DNA of 57,560 nt from Edwardsiella ictaluri ATCC 33202. GTDB taxonomy: Bacteria; Pseudomonadota; Gammaproteobacteria; Enterobacterales; Enterobacteriaceae. The stretch covers positions 44 through 57,603 of the forward strand of contig NZ_AFJI01000069.1 of the NCBI RefSeq assembly GCF_000264785.1, written 5' to 3'. The notes beneath the pieces were generated by a model. It saw only the letters and a list, made by a program, of their open reading frames with translations, did no database searches and was not told where the DNA came from. Every line of letters starts with the position of its first letter. The stretch's first letter is position 1. This document shows, piece by piece, positions 9,028 to 18,711 of the stretch. Made by a program: the position numbers and the translations under genes.

Positions 9028-10666
9028 CGTCGCTCTCCCCGCGCTGCGGCAGCGCGGTATCCATCCCGCACAGCCCCTGGTAAACCCAACTGGTAAATTC
9101 GCTTTCGCGCAGTGCATTACCCCAGGCGATCGGACGGATCCCCTTCCAGCGTTCGTTCAGGAAGTGGGACAGCTGATCGATAGACTGCTGCGGCGTGGTG
9201 ACCTTAAATCGGTTCAGCAATCCGGCCGCACGGCAGGCGCACAGCTCGCCCTGACAGGTGCCCATCCCCACGCGGGTGCGACGGCGCAGATCCACCAGGT
9301 TATTCACCGTCAGGGAGTCCACGGCGTAGCGGACTTCCCCGGCAGTCACCGCTTCACATTCACACACCAGGCTGCTGTTCAGGCGATCGCCGTTCAGCAG
9401 GCGATCGGCGCGATCGCCATGGCGGTAAACCGCCGAGCCACGGATCGGCGCCGGCAGCGAAACCACCTTGCGCAGCGTCTCTTCGGCCGACTGACCGGAG
9501 CCGGGCAGCGGCTCGCTGGCGGTGGTGCAGAGGGTGGTGACGCCCAGCTTTTCACAGACTTTATCAGTGGCCCATTCGGCCATCAGGCGATAGGTCATCA
9601 GCTTACCGCCGGTAATGGTGATAAAGCCCTCCAGCCCATCGCGCACCGCGTGATCCAGCAGCACGATACCGCGGCTGACGTTACGCCCGCTCGGATCGTC
9701 ATCGCTGGCCACCAGCGGACGCACTCCGGCGTAGGCCCGCAGAATGCGGGTCGCCGCCAGCTTGGGTGCCAGCTTCTCCCCTTCGCGGATCAGGGTATCC
9801 ACCTCCTGCGGCGTGACCATCATGTTGTCTATCTGATCGTAATCGACGTGGGTCGAGGTGGTACCGATCAGTGAAATGGTATCGCCCGGCACCAGAATAT
9901 CGGCATCCGCCGGCTTGCGGCAGCGGTTGATCACCATGTTGTTGATACGGTGCCCCAGGATCAGCAGCGCCCCCTTGGCTGGGAACATCTTGATACGCAG
10001 ATCGGCATACTCGGCGATGTGCTGCCCCCAGATCCCGGCAGCGTTGACCACAATCTGTGCGTGAATGTCATAGCGCTGGCGCGATTTATGGTCGATAACG
10101 CGCACACCGTTCACCCGATCGCCCTGGCGCAGCAGCCCGCACACCTCATGATAGGTCAGCGCCTGGGCGCCGTGCTCACGCGCATCCAGCATGTTGGCCG
10201 CCGTCAGGCGGAAAGGATCGACAGTACCATCCGGCACGCGCACCGCGCCCAGCAGATTCGGGTTGGCGGCAGGCTCCAGGCGCAGCGCCTCGGCCGGATC
10301 GATGGCTTCGGCATCGATACCCGCGGCGCGGCAGGACGCAATAAAACGCGGCTGATAGGCCAGATCATCTTCCGGCAGCGTAATGAACAGCCCGTCGGTA
10401 CGCTCGACGCAGTGGCGGGCGATGCGCTTCAGAATACGGTTTTCTTCAATACATTCGCGCGCAGACTCGTCGTCGGTCACCGCGTAACGGGCACCGCTGT
10501 GCAGCAAACCATGATTACGGCCGGTCGCGCCGGTGGCGATGTCGTGGCGCTCCAGCAGAATGCAACGCAGGCCACGGCGCGCGCAGTCACGGGCGATACC
10601 GGCGCCGGTGGCGCCGCCGCCGATAATGACGACATCAGTTTCCTGTGATGCGGGGCTCTGTAACAT
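9017..10666 (-). CDS. glpA: Anaerobic glycerol-3-phosphate dehydrogenase subunit A
   Basis: Catalytic FAD subunit (549 residues) oxidising glycerol-3-phosphate to dihydroxyacetone phosphate. The FAD-binding motif GGGATGAGIARDCARRG starts near residue 15, followed by ATGRNHGLLHSGARYAV. The C-terminal part carries the Bfd-like cysteine cluster (CECEAVTAGEV, then GTCQGELCACR). The long upstream open frame begins at 10822, but the ATG at 10666 (MLQSPASQ) gives the E. coli-like N-terminus, with GGAGCC just upstream as a weak ribosome site. First gene of glpABC, divergent from glpT across a 424-base regulatory region. Confidence 0.97.
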   Translation of the reverse strand: MLQSPASQETDVVIIGGGATGAGIARDCARRGLRCILLERHDIATGATGRNHGLLHSGARYAVTDDESARECIEENRILKRIARHCVERTDGLFITLPEDDLAYQPRFIASCRAAGIDAEAIDPAEALRLEPAANPNLLGAVRVPDGTVDPFRLTAANMLDAREHGAQALTYHEVCGLLRQGDRVNGVRVIDHKSRQRYDIHAQIVVNAAGIWGQHIAEYADLRIKMFPAKGALLILGHRINNMVINRCRKPADADILVPGDTISLIGTTSTHVDYDQIDNMMVTPQEVDTLIREGEKLAPKLAATRILRAYAGVRPLVASDDDPSGRNVSRGIVLLDHAVRDGLEGFITITGGKLMTYRLMAEWATDKVCEKLGVTTLCTTASEPLPGSGQSAEETLRKVVSLPAPIRGSAVYRHGDRADRLLNGDRLNSSLVCECEAVTAGEVRYAVDSLTVNNLVDLRRRTRVGMGTCQGELCACRAAGLLNRFKVTTPQQSIDQLSHFLNERWKGIRPIAWGNALRESEFTSWVYQGLCGMDTALPQRGESDDEI

Positions 10667-10726
10667 GAGTGGCTCCCAAGCCAAATGAGTAGTAATGAAC
10701 CTAGTAAGCCATATTACGGCGATAAA

Positions 10727-10746
10727 ATGTTTGATAAGGAGCAAAT
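10727..10746. promoter_or_regulatory. Putative GlpR operator
   Basis: ATGTTTGATAAGGAGCAAAT resembles the GlpR consensus ATGTTCGATAACGAACAT, with the left half nearly perfect and the right half degenerate. The position between glpA and glpT fits repression of both operons in the absence of glycerol-3-phosphate. Call is by eye. Confidence 0.5.
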
Positions 10747-10789
10747 ACGCGCACAAAACGAAACCAAAATGACGACAAAAGATCATTGG

Positions 10790-10805
10790 CGTGATCTCAT
10801 CCACA
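10790..10805. promoter_or_regulatory. Putative CRP site
   Basis: CGTGA-TCTCAT-CCACA matches the CRP consensus TGTGA-N6-TCACA at 8 of 10 positions. The location between the divergent glp operons agrees with known catabolite control of glpT and glpA. Confidence 0.45.
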
Positions 10806-10894
10806 TTTTTAATACATTTCAATCACGCGAATAGATGTTATTTTTTTACTCCATGGATTAATTTGTATATCAATATCATAAAACTGTAACAATA

Positions 10895-10910
10895 TGAGCG
10901 ATCTCTCACA
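10895..10910. promoter_or_regulatory. Putative second CRP site
   Basis: TGAGC-GATCTC-TCACA has a perfect right half-site and matches 8 of 10 consensus positions overall. It lies 180 bases before glpT. Confidence 0.4.
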
Positions 10911-11090
10911 GTATCAGCTTTCGCAATTGCCTATCCTGCGCTCGAAAATGAAAACAAATGGTATGTCTACTCGCCTCCTACGCCGGTGGATGCATCCCTC
11001 TCTCTTAATAAGCATAGGGTGTGCCTTAACCGCATTCATTGGGAAAACGGATTGAGACAGTACAAACAATAACAGTCATCGGAGACATTT

Positions 11091-12443
11091 ATGTTAAGCA
11101 TGTTTAAGCCCGCGGCACATAAAACGCGGCTGCCGGATACGCAGGTAGACCCGACCTACCGCCGCCTGCGCTGGCAGATTTTTATGGGGATTTTCTTTGG
11201 CTATGCCGCTTACTACCTGGTGCGTAAAAACTTCACCCTGGCGATGCCTTACCTGGTAGAACAGGGGTTCTCGCGCGGCGATCTCGGCTTTGCCCTCTCC
11301 GGCATCTCCATCGCCTACGGCTTCTCCAAGTTCATCATGGGCTCCGTCTCTGACCGCTCCAACCCGCGCGTCTTCCTGCCGGCCGGTCTGATCCTGGCCG
11401 CCGTGGTGATGCTGGTGATGGGCTTCGTTCCGTGGGCAACCTCCAGCATCATGACCATGTTCGTGCTGCTGTTCCTGTGCGGCTGGTTCCAGGGTATGGG
11501 ATGGCCGCCGTGTGGCCGTACCATGGTGCACTGGTGGTCGCAGAAGGAGCGCGGCAGTATCGTGTCGGTATGGAACTGCGCCCACAACGTGGGCGGGGGG
11601 CTGCCGCCACTGCTGTTCCTGCTGGGGATGGCCTGGTTCAACGACTGGCATGCCGCGCTGTACATGCCGGCCTTCGCCGCCATTCTGGTCGCCCTGTTCG
11701 CCTTTGCCATGATGCGCGATACCCCCCAGTCTTGTGGACTGCCGCCCATCGAGGAGTATAAGAACGACTATCCGGACGACTACTCCGCCAAGGCGGAGCA
11801 AGAGCTGAGCGCCAAGCAGATTTTCATGCAGTACGTCTTCCCCAACAGGCTGCTGTGGTACATCGCCATCGCCAACGTGTTCGTCTATCTGCTGCGCTAC
11901 GGCATCCTGGACTGGTCACCGACCTACCTGAAAGAGGTGAAGCACTTCGCGCTGGATAAGTCCTCCTGGGCCTACTTCCTGTATGAGTACGCAGGTATCC
12001 CCGGCACCCTAATCTGCGGTTGGATGTCTGACAGGGTCTTCCGCGGCAACCGCGGCGCTACCGGCGTGTTCTTCATGACCCTGGTGACCATTGCCACCAT
12101 CGTTTACTGGCTCAACCCGGCGGGCAACCCTAACGTCGATATGGCCTGCATGATCATCATCGGCTTTTTGATATACGGTCCGGTAATGCTGATCGGCCTG
12201 CACGCCCTGGAGCTGGCGCCGAAGAAAGCAGCCGGTACTGCGGCGGGCTTCACCGGCCTGTTCGGTTACCTGGGCGGCTCCGTGGCAGCCAGCGCCATCG
12301 TCGGCTACACCGTCGATTACTTTGGCTGGAACGGCGGCTTTATGGTGATGATCGGCGGCAGCATCCTCGCCGTGGTGCTGCTGTTGGTCGTGATGATCAA
12401 CGAAACCAAACATCACCGCGAGCTGGAAGCCAGGAAAGAGTGA
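11091..12443 (+). CDS. glpT: Glycerol-3-phosphate:phosphate antiporter
   Basis: Inner-membrane major facilitator protein (450 residues, about 12 membrane segments) that takes up glycerol-3-phosphate in exchange for inorganic phosphate. It also admits fosfomycin in other enterobacteria. The sequence is very close to E. coli Glp[21 protein letters not shown] near 24-43, the central loop [20 protein letters not shown], and [20 protein letters not shown] in the C-terminal half. The start has GGAGAC eight bases upstream. It lies upstream of glpQ, with two hairpins between them that may set the relative expression of the two genes. Confidence 0.98.
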   Translation: MLSMFKPAAHKTRLPDTQVDPTYRRLRWQIFMGIFFGYAAYYLVRKNFTLAMPYLVEQGFSRGDLGFALSGISIAYGFSKFIMGSVSDRSNPRVFLPAGLILAAVVMLVMGFVPWATSSIMTMFVLLFLCGWFQGMGWPPCGRTMVHWWSQKERGSIVSVWNCAHNVGGGLPPLLFLLGMAWFNDWHAALYMPAFAAILVALFAFAMMRDTPQSCGLPPIEEYKNDYPDDYSAKAEQELSAKQIFMQYVFPNRLLWYIAIANVFVYLLRYGILDWSPTYLKEVKHFALDKSSWAYFLYEYAGIPGTLICGWMSDRVFRGNRGATGVFFMTLVTIATIVYWLNPAGNPNVDMACMIIIGFLIYGPVMLIGLHALELAPKKAAGTAAGFTGLFGYLGGSVAASAIVGYTVDYFGWNGGFMVMIGGSILAVVLLLVVMINETKHHRELEARKE

Positions 12444-12449
12444 TAGAAC

Positions 12450-12524
12450 GCAATGGCGGCGGCATCCCGCGCACCGACGCCATTGCACAAGGCTGTGCCG
12501 CTCACCCGGGGTGCGGCCTTTTGT
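12450..12524 (+). terminator. Two hairpins between glpT and glpQ (attenuator-like)
   Basis: The first stem is GCAATGGCG (12450-12458) with CGCCATTGC (12478-12486). The second region, 12489-12524, runs AAGGC...GCGGCCTTTTGTTT and looks like a terminator with a U-rich tail, although its stem is imperfect. As glpQ follows 46 bases later in the same direction, this may be a partial terminator within the glpTQ operon. Confidence 0.5.
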
Positions 12525-12570
12525 TTACCCCTGCACCTCGTAAAACAACACCAAAAATAAGGATAACCCT

Positions 12571-13650
12571 ATGAAAATCAAACTTAACTCGATTGTCACC
12601 GGGCTTCTTCTCGGCGGAACGCTGGCAATGAGCGCCCAGGCGGCTGACAACAAAGTGGTGATTGCTCACCGCGGCGCCAGCGGCTACCTGCCGGAGCATA
12701 CCCTGCCCGCCAAAGCCATGGCCTACGCCCAGGGTGCCGATTTTCTGGAGCAGGATCTGGTGATGACCAAAGACGACCAGCTGGTAGTGCTGCATGACCA
12801 CTATCTGGATCGGGTAACCGACGTCGCAGACCGCTTCCCTGACCGAGCACGCAAGGATGGCCGCTACTATGCCATCGACTTTACCCTGGATGAGATTAAA
12901 TCCCTGAAGTTCACCGAAGGGTTTGATATTGAAAACGGCAAGAGGGTACAGAGCTACCCGGGCCGCTTCCCGATGGGGAAATCTGACTTCCGGGTACACA
13001 CCTTTGCAGAGGAGATCGAGTTCGTTCAGGGGCTAAACCACTCCACCGGCAAGAACATCGGCATCTACCCGGAGATCAAGGCGCCCTGGTTCCACCAGCA
13101 GGAGGGCAAGGACATCTCCGCTAAGGTACTGCAGGTGCTCAGGCAGTACGGCTATACCGATAAAGATGCCAACGTCTATCTACAGTGCTTCGACGCCAAC
13201 GAACTCAAGCGGATTAAAAACGAGCTGATGCCGAAGATGGGGCAAAACCTCAAGCTGATACAGCTGATCGCCTATACCGACTGGAACGAAACCCAGGAGA
13301 AGAAGCCGGACGGCACCTGGGTCAACTACAGCTATGACTGGATGTTCAAGCCCGGCGCCATGAAGCAAATTGCCCGGTATGCCGACGGCATCGGCCCGGA
13401 TTACCACATGCTGGTCAGCGAAGACTCCCGTAAGGGCAGCATCAGGCTGACCAATATGGTGAAAGAGGCGCACGCCAACAACATGGCCGTCCATCCCTAC
13501 ACCATTCGCGCCGATCAGCTGCCGGACTACGTCACCGACGTCAATCAGCTGTATGACGTGATCTACAACCAGGCCGGCGTCGACGGCGTGTTTACCGACT
13601 TCCCGGACAAGGGCGTACAGTTCCTGCAAAGGCAGGGACAGCATCAGTAA
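12571..13650 (+). CDS. glpQ: Periplasmic glycerophosphodiester phosphodiesterase
   Basis: Hydrolyses glycerophosphodiesters to glycerol-3-phosphate and an alcohol in the periplasm, feeding the neighbouring transporter GlpT. The product is 359 residues. A Sec signal peptide covers residues 1-24 (cleavage after SAQA). The catalytic motif HRGASGYLPEHT follows at about residue 31, with LEQDLVMTKD and VLHDHYLDRVTD providing the metal- and phosphate-binding residues of the GDPD fold. Ribosome site AAGGAT upstream. The tail DGVFTDFPDKGVQFL is typical of the family. Confidence 0.97.
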   Translation: MKIKLNSIVTGLLLGGTLAMSAQAADNKVVIAHRGASGYLPEHTLPAKAMAYAQGADFLEQDLVMTKDDQLVVLHDHYLDRVTDVADRFPDRARKDGRYYAIDFTLDEIKSLKFTEGFDIENGKRVQSYPGRFPMGKSDFRVHTFAEEIEFVQGLNHSTGKNIGIYPEIKAPWFHQQEGKDISAKVLQVLRQYGYTDKDANVYLQCFDANELKRIKNELMPKMGQNLKLIQLIAYTDWNETQEKKPDGTWVNYSYDWMFKPGAMKQIARYADGIGPDYHMLVSEDSRKGSIRLTNMVKEAHANNMAVHPYTIRADQLPDYVTDVNQLYDVIYNQAGVDGVFTDFPDKGVQFLQRQGQHQ

Positions 13651-13660
13651 GCCGGAGCAA

Positions 13661-13679
13661 CCGGGGCACATGCCCCCGG
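13661..13679 (+). terminator. Stem-loop after glpQ
   Basis: CCGGGGC and GCCCCCGG around an ACAT loop form a short GC-rich hairpin 11 bases after the glpQ stop. There is no U-tract. It is also the only structure between glpQ and the convergent lipoprotein gene. Confidence 0.45.
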
Positions 13680-13700
13680 ATCTCCGCGGCGGGGTAGGGT

Positions 13701-14336
13701 TTAAAAGGGCGGAATCACCCCGTTAATGCCGACAAAGGCGCGCAGCACCTCCGCCGTAGCGCGCCCTTCGCGTACCGTCAGGATCAGCACCGCTGCCTGC
13801 CCCGGCCGCAGCGCGCCGCGCGTGAGTGAATCCACAAACACCACCGGTGTCTGCAGGCCGACCCTAATCTGCTGCGTCCCCCCACCATAGCGTAATACCA
13901 ACGGCTGTCCCGCCACATCGCCGTCTCCGCGCCAGGTTCCCCCGACATCGACGGTGCCGTTGGTCATACTGCCCTGTTCACCGCTGACCAGCCGCCAGGG
14001 GGTATGTCCCTCGCCCGCGCCACGCAGACGATCGGAGAACAGGTGAAGTGTCTGAGCCTCCAGCGTACCATCCGCCAGCGGCAGCGCCACCGCCCCCAGA
14101 AATGCGCCGGGACGGATATCGTCCAGCGATGCGCTGAACACCCCGAACAGGCGCGTTGCGGGGGTCATCCTCAGCATCAGCTCTCCACCGTGACGCTCGC
14201 GCAGCTGCAGCGCATCGGGCGAAACGGCACTCAGGGTGCCGCGCACGGTCAGCATCCGCGCATCGGTATCGCCCGCTTGGGCGCAGCCGGAAAGCAACCA
14301 ACAGAAACAGAGACAACACAATATCCGATATCCCAT
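13701..14336 (-). CDS. Putative lipoprotein, unknown function
   Basis: Predicted lipoprotein of 211 residues. The N-terminus is a short signal peptide ending in LLSGC, so lipidation at Cys18 is likely; the signal itself is unusually cysteine-rich (Cys 7, 8, 10, 12). The start at ATG 14336 is backed by a strong ribosome site (AAGGAGGAG, five bases away), against an open frame from 14396. The mature part is a beta-rich chain of two similar-looking segments (LTVRGTLSAVSPDALQLRE..., then a C-terminal PGQAAVLILTVREG). This resembles the OB-like repeats of DUF5666-type proteins, a weak guess. It is a single-gene unit, convergent with glpQ and divergent from yibF. Function unknown. Confidence 0.75.
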   Translation of the reverse strand: MGYRILCCLCFCWLLSGCAQAGDTDARMLTVRGTLSAVSPDALQLRERHGGELMLRMTPATRLFGVFSASLDDIRPGAFLGAVALPLADGTLEAQTLHLFSDRLRGAGEGHTPWRLVSGEQGSMTNGTVDVGGTWRGDGDVAGQPLVLRYGGGTQQIRVGLQTPVVFVDSLTRGALRPGQAAVLILTVREGRATAEVLRAFVGINGVIPPF

Positions 14337-14599
14337 GATCTCCTCCTTGAGTCGTAGCGCTGACCCACGGTGGCCACGCGCCGATCTTTCCAGCATACGG
14401 TGGTGCGCACGGCGATAACAGACACAATCCCTGCAACTCGCTCGGATAACGCCTCCATACCCTGAAAACAGCTTTTTCTGTGCAAGGATTGTGCGATGTG
14501 CCCGGTAGCATGCTTAATTTCTGTCATACTTGAGTGTCGCGGCGGTTCTCCCCGCCAATCCGGCCATGGGGCGTCATGGCCAGCCAACAGGAGGCCCGT

Positions 14600-15211
14600 A
14601 TGAAACTGATCGGCAGTTATACCAGTCCCTTTGTACGCAAAATCTTTATTCTGCTGCTGGAAAAGCAGCTGACCTTCGAGTTCGTCAACGATAATCCCAA
14701 TCTGGACAGCTCCCGGGTGCCCGACGTGAATCCGCTGGGCAAAGTGCCCGCGCTGGTGACGGACGACGGCGAGGTCTTCTTCGATTCACCGATCGTGGCC
14801 GACTATATCGACAGGCTCACGGAAACGCCCCGCTTTCTGCCTCTCGACGGGGAACACGCGCTGCGGGTGCGCCAGACCGAGGCGCTGGCCGACGGCATCT
14901 GCGATGCCGCAGTCACCATTGTGAAAGAGCTGCGCCGTCCCGCCGAACGTCGGGATGGGCATGAGCTGCAGCGCCAGCGCGACAAGATCCTGCGCGGACT
15001 GGATGCACTGGAACGCTGCGTCGCCGAGGGCCGCTGGATCGGCGGCGAGACGCTGAACCTCGCCGATATCGCCGCCGGCTGCTGCCTGAGCTATCTCAAC
15101 TTCCGCCGCGTCTGCCCCAACTGGTGCGTTGGACGCCCAGCGCTGGTACGCCTGGCGGAGCGCCTGTTTCAGCGCGACAGTTTTCTGCGCACCGCGCCAC
15201 CGGCCAACTAG
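14600..15211 (+). CDS. yibF: Glutathione S-transferase-like protein YibF
   Basis: Cytoplasmic GST-fold protein of 203 residues. The N-terminal thioredoxin-like domain (1-80) has MKLIGSYTSPFVRKI, NPLGKVPALV and the glutathione gamma-glutamyl motif DSPIVADYID. The C-terminal helical domain follows, with LNLADIAAGC as the N-capping region. The ATG at 14600 has ACAGGAGG upstream and matches E. coli YibF; the open frame from 14534 adds nothing recognisable. In E. coli yibF is also directly upstream of selA. No enzymatic substrate is known from sequence. Confidence 0.92.
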   Translation: MKLIGSYTSPFVRKIFILLLEKQLTFEFVNDNPNLDSSRVPDVNPLGKVPALVTDDGEVFFDSPIVADYIDRLTETPRFLPLDGEHALRVRQTEALADGICDAAVTIVKELRRPAERRDGHELQRQRDKILRGLDALERCVAEGRWIGGETLNLADIAAGCCLSYLNFRRVCPNWCVGRPALVRLAERLFQRDSFLRTAPPAN

Positions 15212-15286
15212 GCTGTATTCCTGCCCCGTCAGCCTTTATCATGGGGGTCATTCGCCCCGCGCAGATTAAAGGTACGGAACAGTTCA

Positions 15287-16678
15287 ATGAGTTCAGATAG
15301 TCAGGTGCTTTACAGCCAAATCCCCGCGATCGATACCCTGCTGCGCACGCCCGCGTGCGCAGCCCTACAGGCGCAGTATGGCAGTCAGCTGGTTACCCAG
15401 GCCCTGCGTTCGCTGCAGCAGCAGGCCCGTCACGCCATCCAGCGGCAGCAGGCGTTGCCTGACTGGTGCGTCGACTGGGGTGTGGCCTGCACCCGGCGGC
15501 TCGCTGAGACGCTGCAACCGGCCATGCGTCGGGTCTTTAACCTGACCGGCACCGTCCTGCACACCAATCTTGGCCGGGCACTGCTGCCCGATACGGCGAT
15601 CGCGGCAGCGGCCGGGGCGATGGGTGCCCCGGTCACCCTGGAGTACGATCTGGACGACGCGGGGCGCGGCCACCGCGATCGCGCTATCGCCGATCGGCTG
15701 TGCGCCCTGACCGGTGCCGAAGACGCCTGTATCGTTAACAATAACGCGGCAGCGGTGCTGCTGATGCTGGCGACCCTGGCGCCGGGGCGCGACGTGATCG
15801 TCTCGCGCGGTGAGCTGGTGGAGATCGGCGGTGCGTTCCGTATTCCCGACGTCATGACCCAGGCCGGCTGCCGTCTGCGCGAGGTGGGCACCACCAACCG
15901 CACCCACCTGCACGACTACCGCCAGGCCATCGGTGAGCACAGTGCGCTATTGATGAAGGTGCACACCAGCAACTACGCTATCGCCGGGTTCACCGCCGCC
16001 GTCAGCGAGGCCGAGCTGGCTGCCCTGGGCCAGGAGTATGGTCTGCCGGTCATCAGTGATCTCGGCAGCGGATCGCTGCTGGACATGGCCCACTACGGTC
16101 TGCCCGCCGAGCCAATGCCGCAGCGTATGCTGGCCGATGGCGTCGATCTGGTCAGCTTCTCCGGTGACAAGCTGCTCGGCGGTCCCCAGGCCGGGATCAT
16201 TGTTGGCCGCCGGGAGCTGATCCACCGTCTGCAGCGCCATCCGCTCAAGCGCGCCCTGCGCTGCGGCAAGATGACGCTGGCGGCGCTGGACGCCACGTTG
16301 CAGCTGTACCAGCAGCCGGAGAAGCTGCGGCAGGCGCTGCCCACCCTGCGCCATCTGACGCGGGAGGCGAGCGAGATCGCCGCCTGCGGCGAGCGGTTGC
16401 TGGCCCGCCTGCGCCCCCACTATGAGGAGGCGTTCGTCCTGACGCTGGAGCCCTGCCTGTCGCAGATCGGCAGCGGATCGCTGCCGGTGGATCGCCTGCC
16501 GAGCCATGCGATCACCCTGACCCCGCGTGACGGTCGCGGCGGCACCCTGACGGCGCTGGCCGACCGCTGGCGCGCGCTGCCCTGTCCGGTCATCGGGCGA
16601 CTGCAAGAGGGCAAACTGTGGCTCGATCTGCGCTGTCTGGACGATGAGCAGGCGCTGCTCCAGGAGCTGTGCCAATGA
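15287..16678 (+). CDS. selA: L-seryl-tRNA(Sec) selenium transferase
   Basis: PLP enzyme (463 residues) that converts seryl-tRNA(Sec) to selenocysteyl-tRNA(Sec) using selenophosphate. The PLP lysine lies in [14 protein letters not shown] at about residue 295. [28 protein letters not shown] and [11 protein letters not shown] are family hallmarks. The C-terminal selenium-transfer part is complete. The stop overlaps the selB start (ATGA), so the two are coupled. The order yibF-selA-selB-aldB is the E. coli order. Confidence 0.98.
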   Translation: MSSDSQVLYSQIPAIDTLLRTPACAALQAQYGSQLVTQALRSLQQQARHAIQRQQALPDWCVDWGVACTRRLAETLQPAMRRVFNLTGTVLHTNLGRALLPDTAIAAAAGAMGAPVTLEYDLDDAGRGHRDRAIADRLCALTGAEDACIVNNNAAAVLLMLATLAPGRDVIVSRGELVEIGGAFRIPDVMTQAGCRLREVGTTNRTHLHDYRQAIGEHSALLMKVHTSNYAIAGFTAAVSEAELAALGQEYGLPVISDLGSGSLLDMAHYGLPAEPMPQRMLADGVDLVSFSGDKLLGGPQAGIIVGRRELIHRLQRHPLKRALRCGKMTLAALDATLQLYQQPEKLRQALPTLRHLTREASEIAACGERLLARLRPHYEEAFVLTLEPCLSQIGSGSLPVDRLPSHAITLTPRDGRGGTLTALADRWRALPCPVIGRLQEGKLWLDLRCLDDEQALLQELCQ

Positions 16679-18552
16679 TCATCGCCACCGCAGGACACGT
16701 TGATCACGGCAAAACCACCCTGCTGCGCGCCCTGACCGGCATCGATACCGATCGCCTGCCGGAGGAGAAGCGCCGCGGCATGACCATCGATCTCGGCTAT
16801 GCCTACCTGCCGCTGGCGGATGGGCGGGTACTGGGATTTATTGACGTCCCCGGACATGAAAAATTTCTGGCCAATATGCTGGCCGGCATCGGCGGCATCC
16901 CACAGGCGCTGCTGGTGGTCGCCTGTGACGACGGCGTGATGGCCCAGACCCGTGAGCACCTGCTGCTGCTGCGCCTGGCCGGACGACCCGGCCTGACCGT
17001 GGCACTGACCAAATCCGGGCGGGTCGATGCACCGCGACGGGCGCAGGTGCGCGACCAGGTGCAGGCGCTGCTGGCGGAGCAGGGCTGGCCAGACGCGGCG
17101 CTGTTCGAAACCGATGCCATGAGCGGTCAGGGCATCGAGGCGCTGCGCCACCATCTGTTGACCCTGAGCGCAGTCCCACCACAGGCCGATCGGCGCTTCC
17201 GCCTGGCCATCGATCGCGCCTTCAGCGTCAAGGGCAGCGGGCTGGTTGTCACCGGTACAGCGCTGGCCGGAACGGTATGCTGCGGCGATACGCTGTGGCT
17301 GACCGGCTGCGATAAGGCGGTACGGGTACGCACCCTGCACGCCCAAAACCGGGAGGCGCAGCGGGCACAGGCCGGTCAGCGCGTGGCCCTGAACCTCAGC
17401 GGTGACGTAGAAAAAAGCCAGATCCAGCGCGGCGACTGGCTGCTGGCGCAGCGACCCGCCGCAGCGGCAGCCCAGCGGGTGCTGGTCGCAGTAGACAGCG
17501 TCGCACCGCTGCAGCACTGGCAGCCGCTGCATCTCCACCACGCCGCACGCCACATCACCGGGCGCCTCTCGCTGCTGGAAACCACCGCTGCGCCGCAGGC
17601 GCCGACCCTGGCCGAACTGGTGCTCGACACCCCCCTCTGGCTGGCCGAGGATGACACCCTGATCCTGCGCGACATCGCCGCGCGCCACACCCTGGGCGCG
17701 GCACGGGTGCTACAACTGGAGGCACCGCGCCGCGGCAAGCGTCAGCCCGCCTTTTTGGAGACCCTGCGTCGCCTGGCTCAGGCCCGCGGCGACCGTGAGG
17801 CGCTCAGCCTGCGCCTGCCCTCGGGCACCCTGAGCATCGCCAACCTGGCCTGGTCGCGCCAGCTGACGGAGGAGTCCTGCCGGACGCTGCTGGCGCAGGA
17901 CGATCTGCTGGTGGTCGGCGATCACCTGCTCTCCCGCACGACGGCGACGCGGCTGCGTCAGCGGCTGCTGGATACCCTGGCGTACTATCATGCCCAGCAC
18001 GGCGATCAGCTGGGCGTCGGGCGCGCCCGCCTGCGACGCATGGCGCTGCCGACCGGGCCAGAGACGCTGGTATTTCATCTGATAGGCGAGCTGCTGGCCG
18101 AAGGCGCGCTATGCAACAGCCGCGGCTGGCTGCATCTGCCACAGCACCGCCTGGCCATGACACCGCCGCAGCAGGCGCTGTGGCAGCGGGCGCAGCCGCT
18201 GTTCGCCGACGATCCATGGTGGGTGCGCGATCTGGCCAATACCCTGAACGCCGATGAGAATGAGATGCGCCAGACGCTGCGCCAGGCGGCGCTGCTCGGG
18301 CATATCACCGCCGTGGTGCGCGATCGTTACTACCGCAACGAACGGCTCTACCAGTTTGCCGAGCTGATCCGCCAACAGGATCACAGCCAGGGCAGCACCA
18401 ATGCAGCTGACTTCCGCGATCAGCTCGGCGTAGGCCGTAAGCTGGCAGTACAGATCCTGGAGTTCTTCGACCGCTGTGGCTTTACCCGGCGACGCGCCAA
18501 CGACCATCTGCTGCGCGATGCCGGTCTATTTTGCGCCGACGACAAAATGTAA
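16675..18552 (+). CDS. selB: Selenocysteine-specific translation elongation factor SelB
   Basis: GTPase (625 residues) that carries Sec-tRNA to the ribosome at UGA codons marked by a SECIS hairpin. The N-terminal EF-Tu-like part has G1 GHVDHGKT at 7-14, G2 region [15 protein letters not shown], and G3 DVPGHEKF. The G4 position reads TKSGRVD where the canonical form is [N/T]KxD, so the guanine-specifying aspartate is replaced by glycine. The C-terminal winged-helix domains are complete and end in [17 protein letters not shown], the SECIS-binding part. Start chosen at the ATG overlapping the selA stop, matching E. coli. No selenoprotein gene is present in this window. Confidence 0.96.
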   Translation: MIIATAGHVDHGKTTLLRALTGIDTDRLPEEKRRGMTIDLGYAYLPLADGRVLGFIDVPGHEKFLANMLAGIGGIPQALLVVACDDGVMAQTREHLLLLRLAGRPGLTVALTKSGRVDAPRRAQVRDQVQALLAEQGWPDAALFETDAMSGQGIEALRHHLLTLSAVPPQADRRFRLAIDRAFSVKGSGLVVTGTALAGTVCCGDTLWLTGCDKAVRVRTLHAQNREAQRAQAGQRVALNLSGDVEKSQIQRGDWLLAQRPAAAAAQRVLVAVDSVAPLQHWQPLHLHHAARHITGRLSLLETTAAPQAPTLAELVLDTPLWLAEDDTLILRDIAARHTLGAARVLQLEAPRRGKRQPAFLETLRRLAQARGDREALSLRLPSGTLSIANLAWSRQLTEESCRTLLAQDDLLVVGDHLLSRTTATRLRQRLLDTLAYYHAQHGDQLGVGRARLRRMALPTGPETLVFHLIGELLAEGALCNSRGWLHLPQHRLAMTPPQQALWQRAQPLFADDPWWVRDLANTLNADENEMRQTLRQAALLGHITAVVRDRYYRNERLYQFAELIRQQDHSQGSTNAADFRDQLGVGRKLAVQILEFFDRCGFTRRRANDHLLRDAGLFCADDKM

Positions 18553-18581
18553 TCAATGAGTTATAAAAAAGTAAATAAAAG

Positions 18582-18597
18582 TGTGATCATGGGCAAA
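18582..18597. promoter_or_regulatory. Putative CRP site upstream of aldB
   Basis: TGTGA-TCATGG-GCAAA has one perfect CRP half-site and a weaker second half in the 159-base gap between selB and aldB. E. coli aldB is known to be activated by CRP and RpoS, which supports the reading, but the match is partial. Confidence 0.35.
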
Positions 18598-18711
18598 TAT
18601 TGACCGTATTTCGCTGTCTGCCGGTGCAATATCGCTTATGCTGGGAGGATGGCTGCATTATTGCCTGTTACCCGCCAGCACCCGTTGGCGCCACCAGCCA
18701 AGGAGACAGTA

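Larger units (their letters stand above)
10667..11090. promoter_or_regulatory. Divergent control region glpABC / glpTQ
   Basis: AT-rich 424-base region between the divergently transcribed glpA and glpT. In E. coli this region holds GlpR, CRP and FNR sites. Here I see a good GlpR-like site (10727-10746), a CRP-like site (10790-10805) and a second CRP-like site (10895-10910), listed separately. A perfect inverted repeat GATCA-N6-TGATC spans 10781-10796, and poly-T and poly-A tracts near 10841-10847 could mark bent DNA. No coding potential is seen. Confidence 0.7.

Noticed and set aside
10667-10822. N-terminal extension of GlpA
   Set aside because: The extended frame runs through the regulatory region, and E. 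coli GlpA begins at the position of the ATG at 10666.
16675-18552. An in-frame UGA selenocysteine codon near selAB
   Set aside because: All genes in the window read through as ordinary full-length frames; none needs a recoded UGA.
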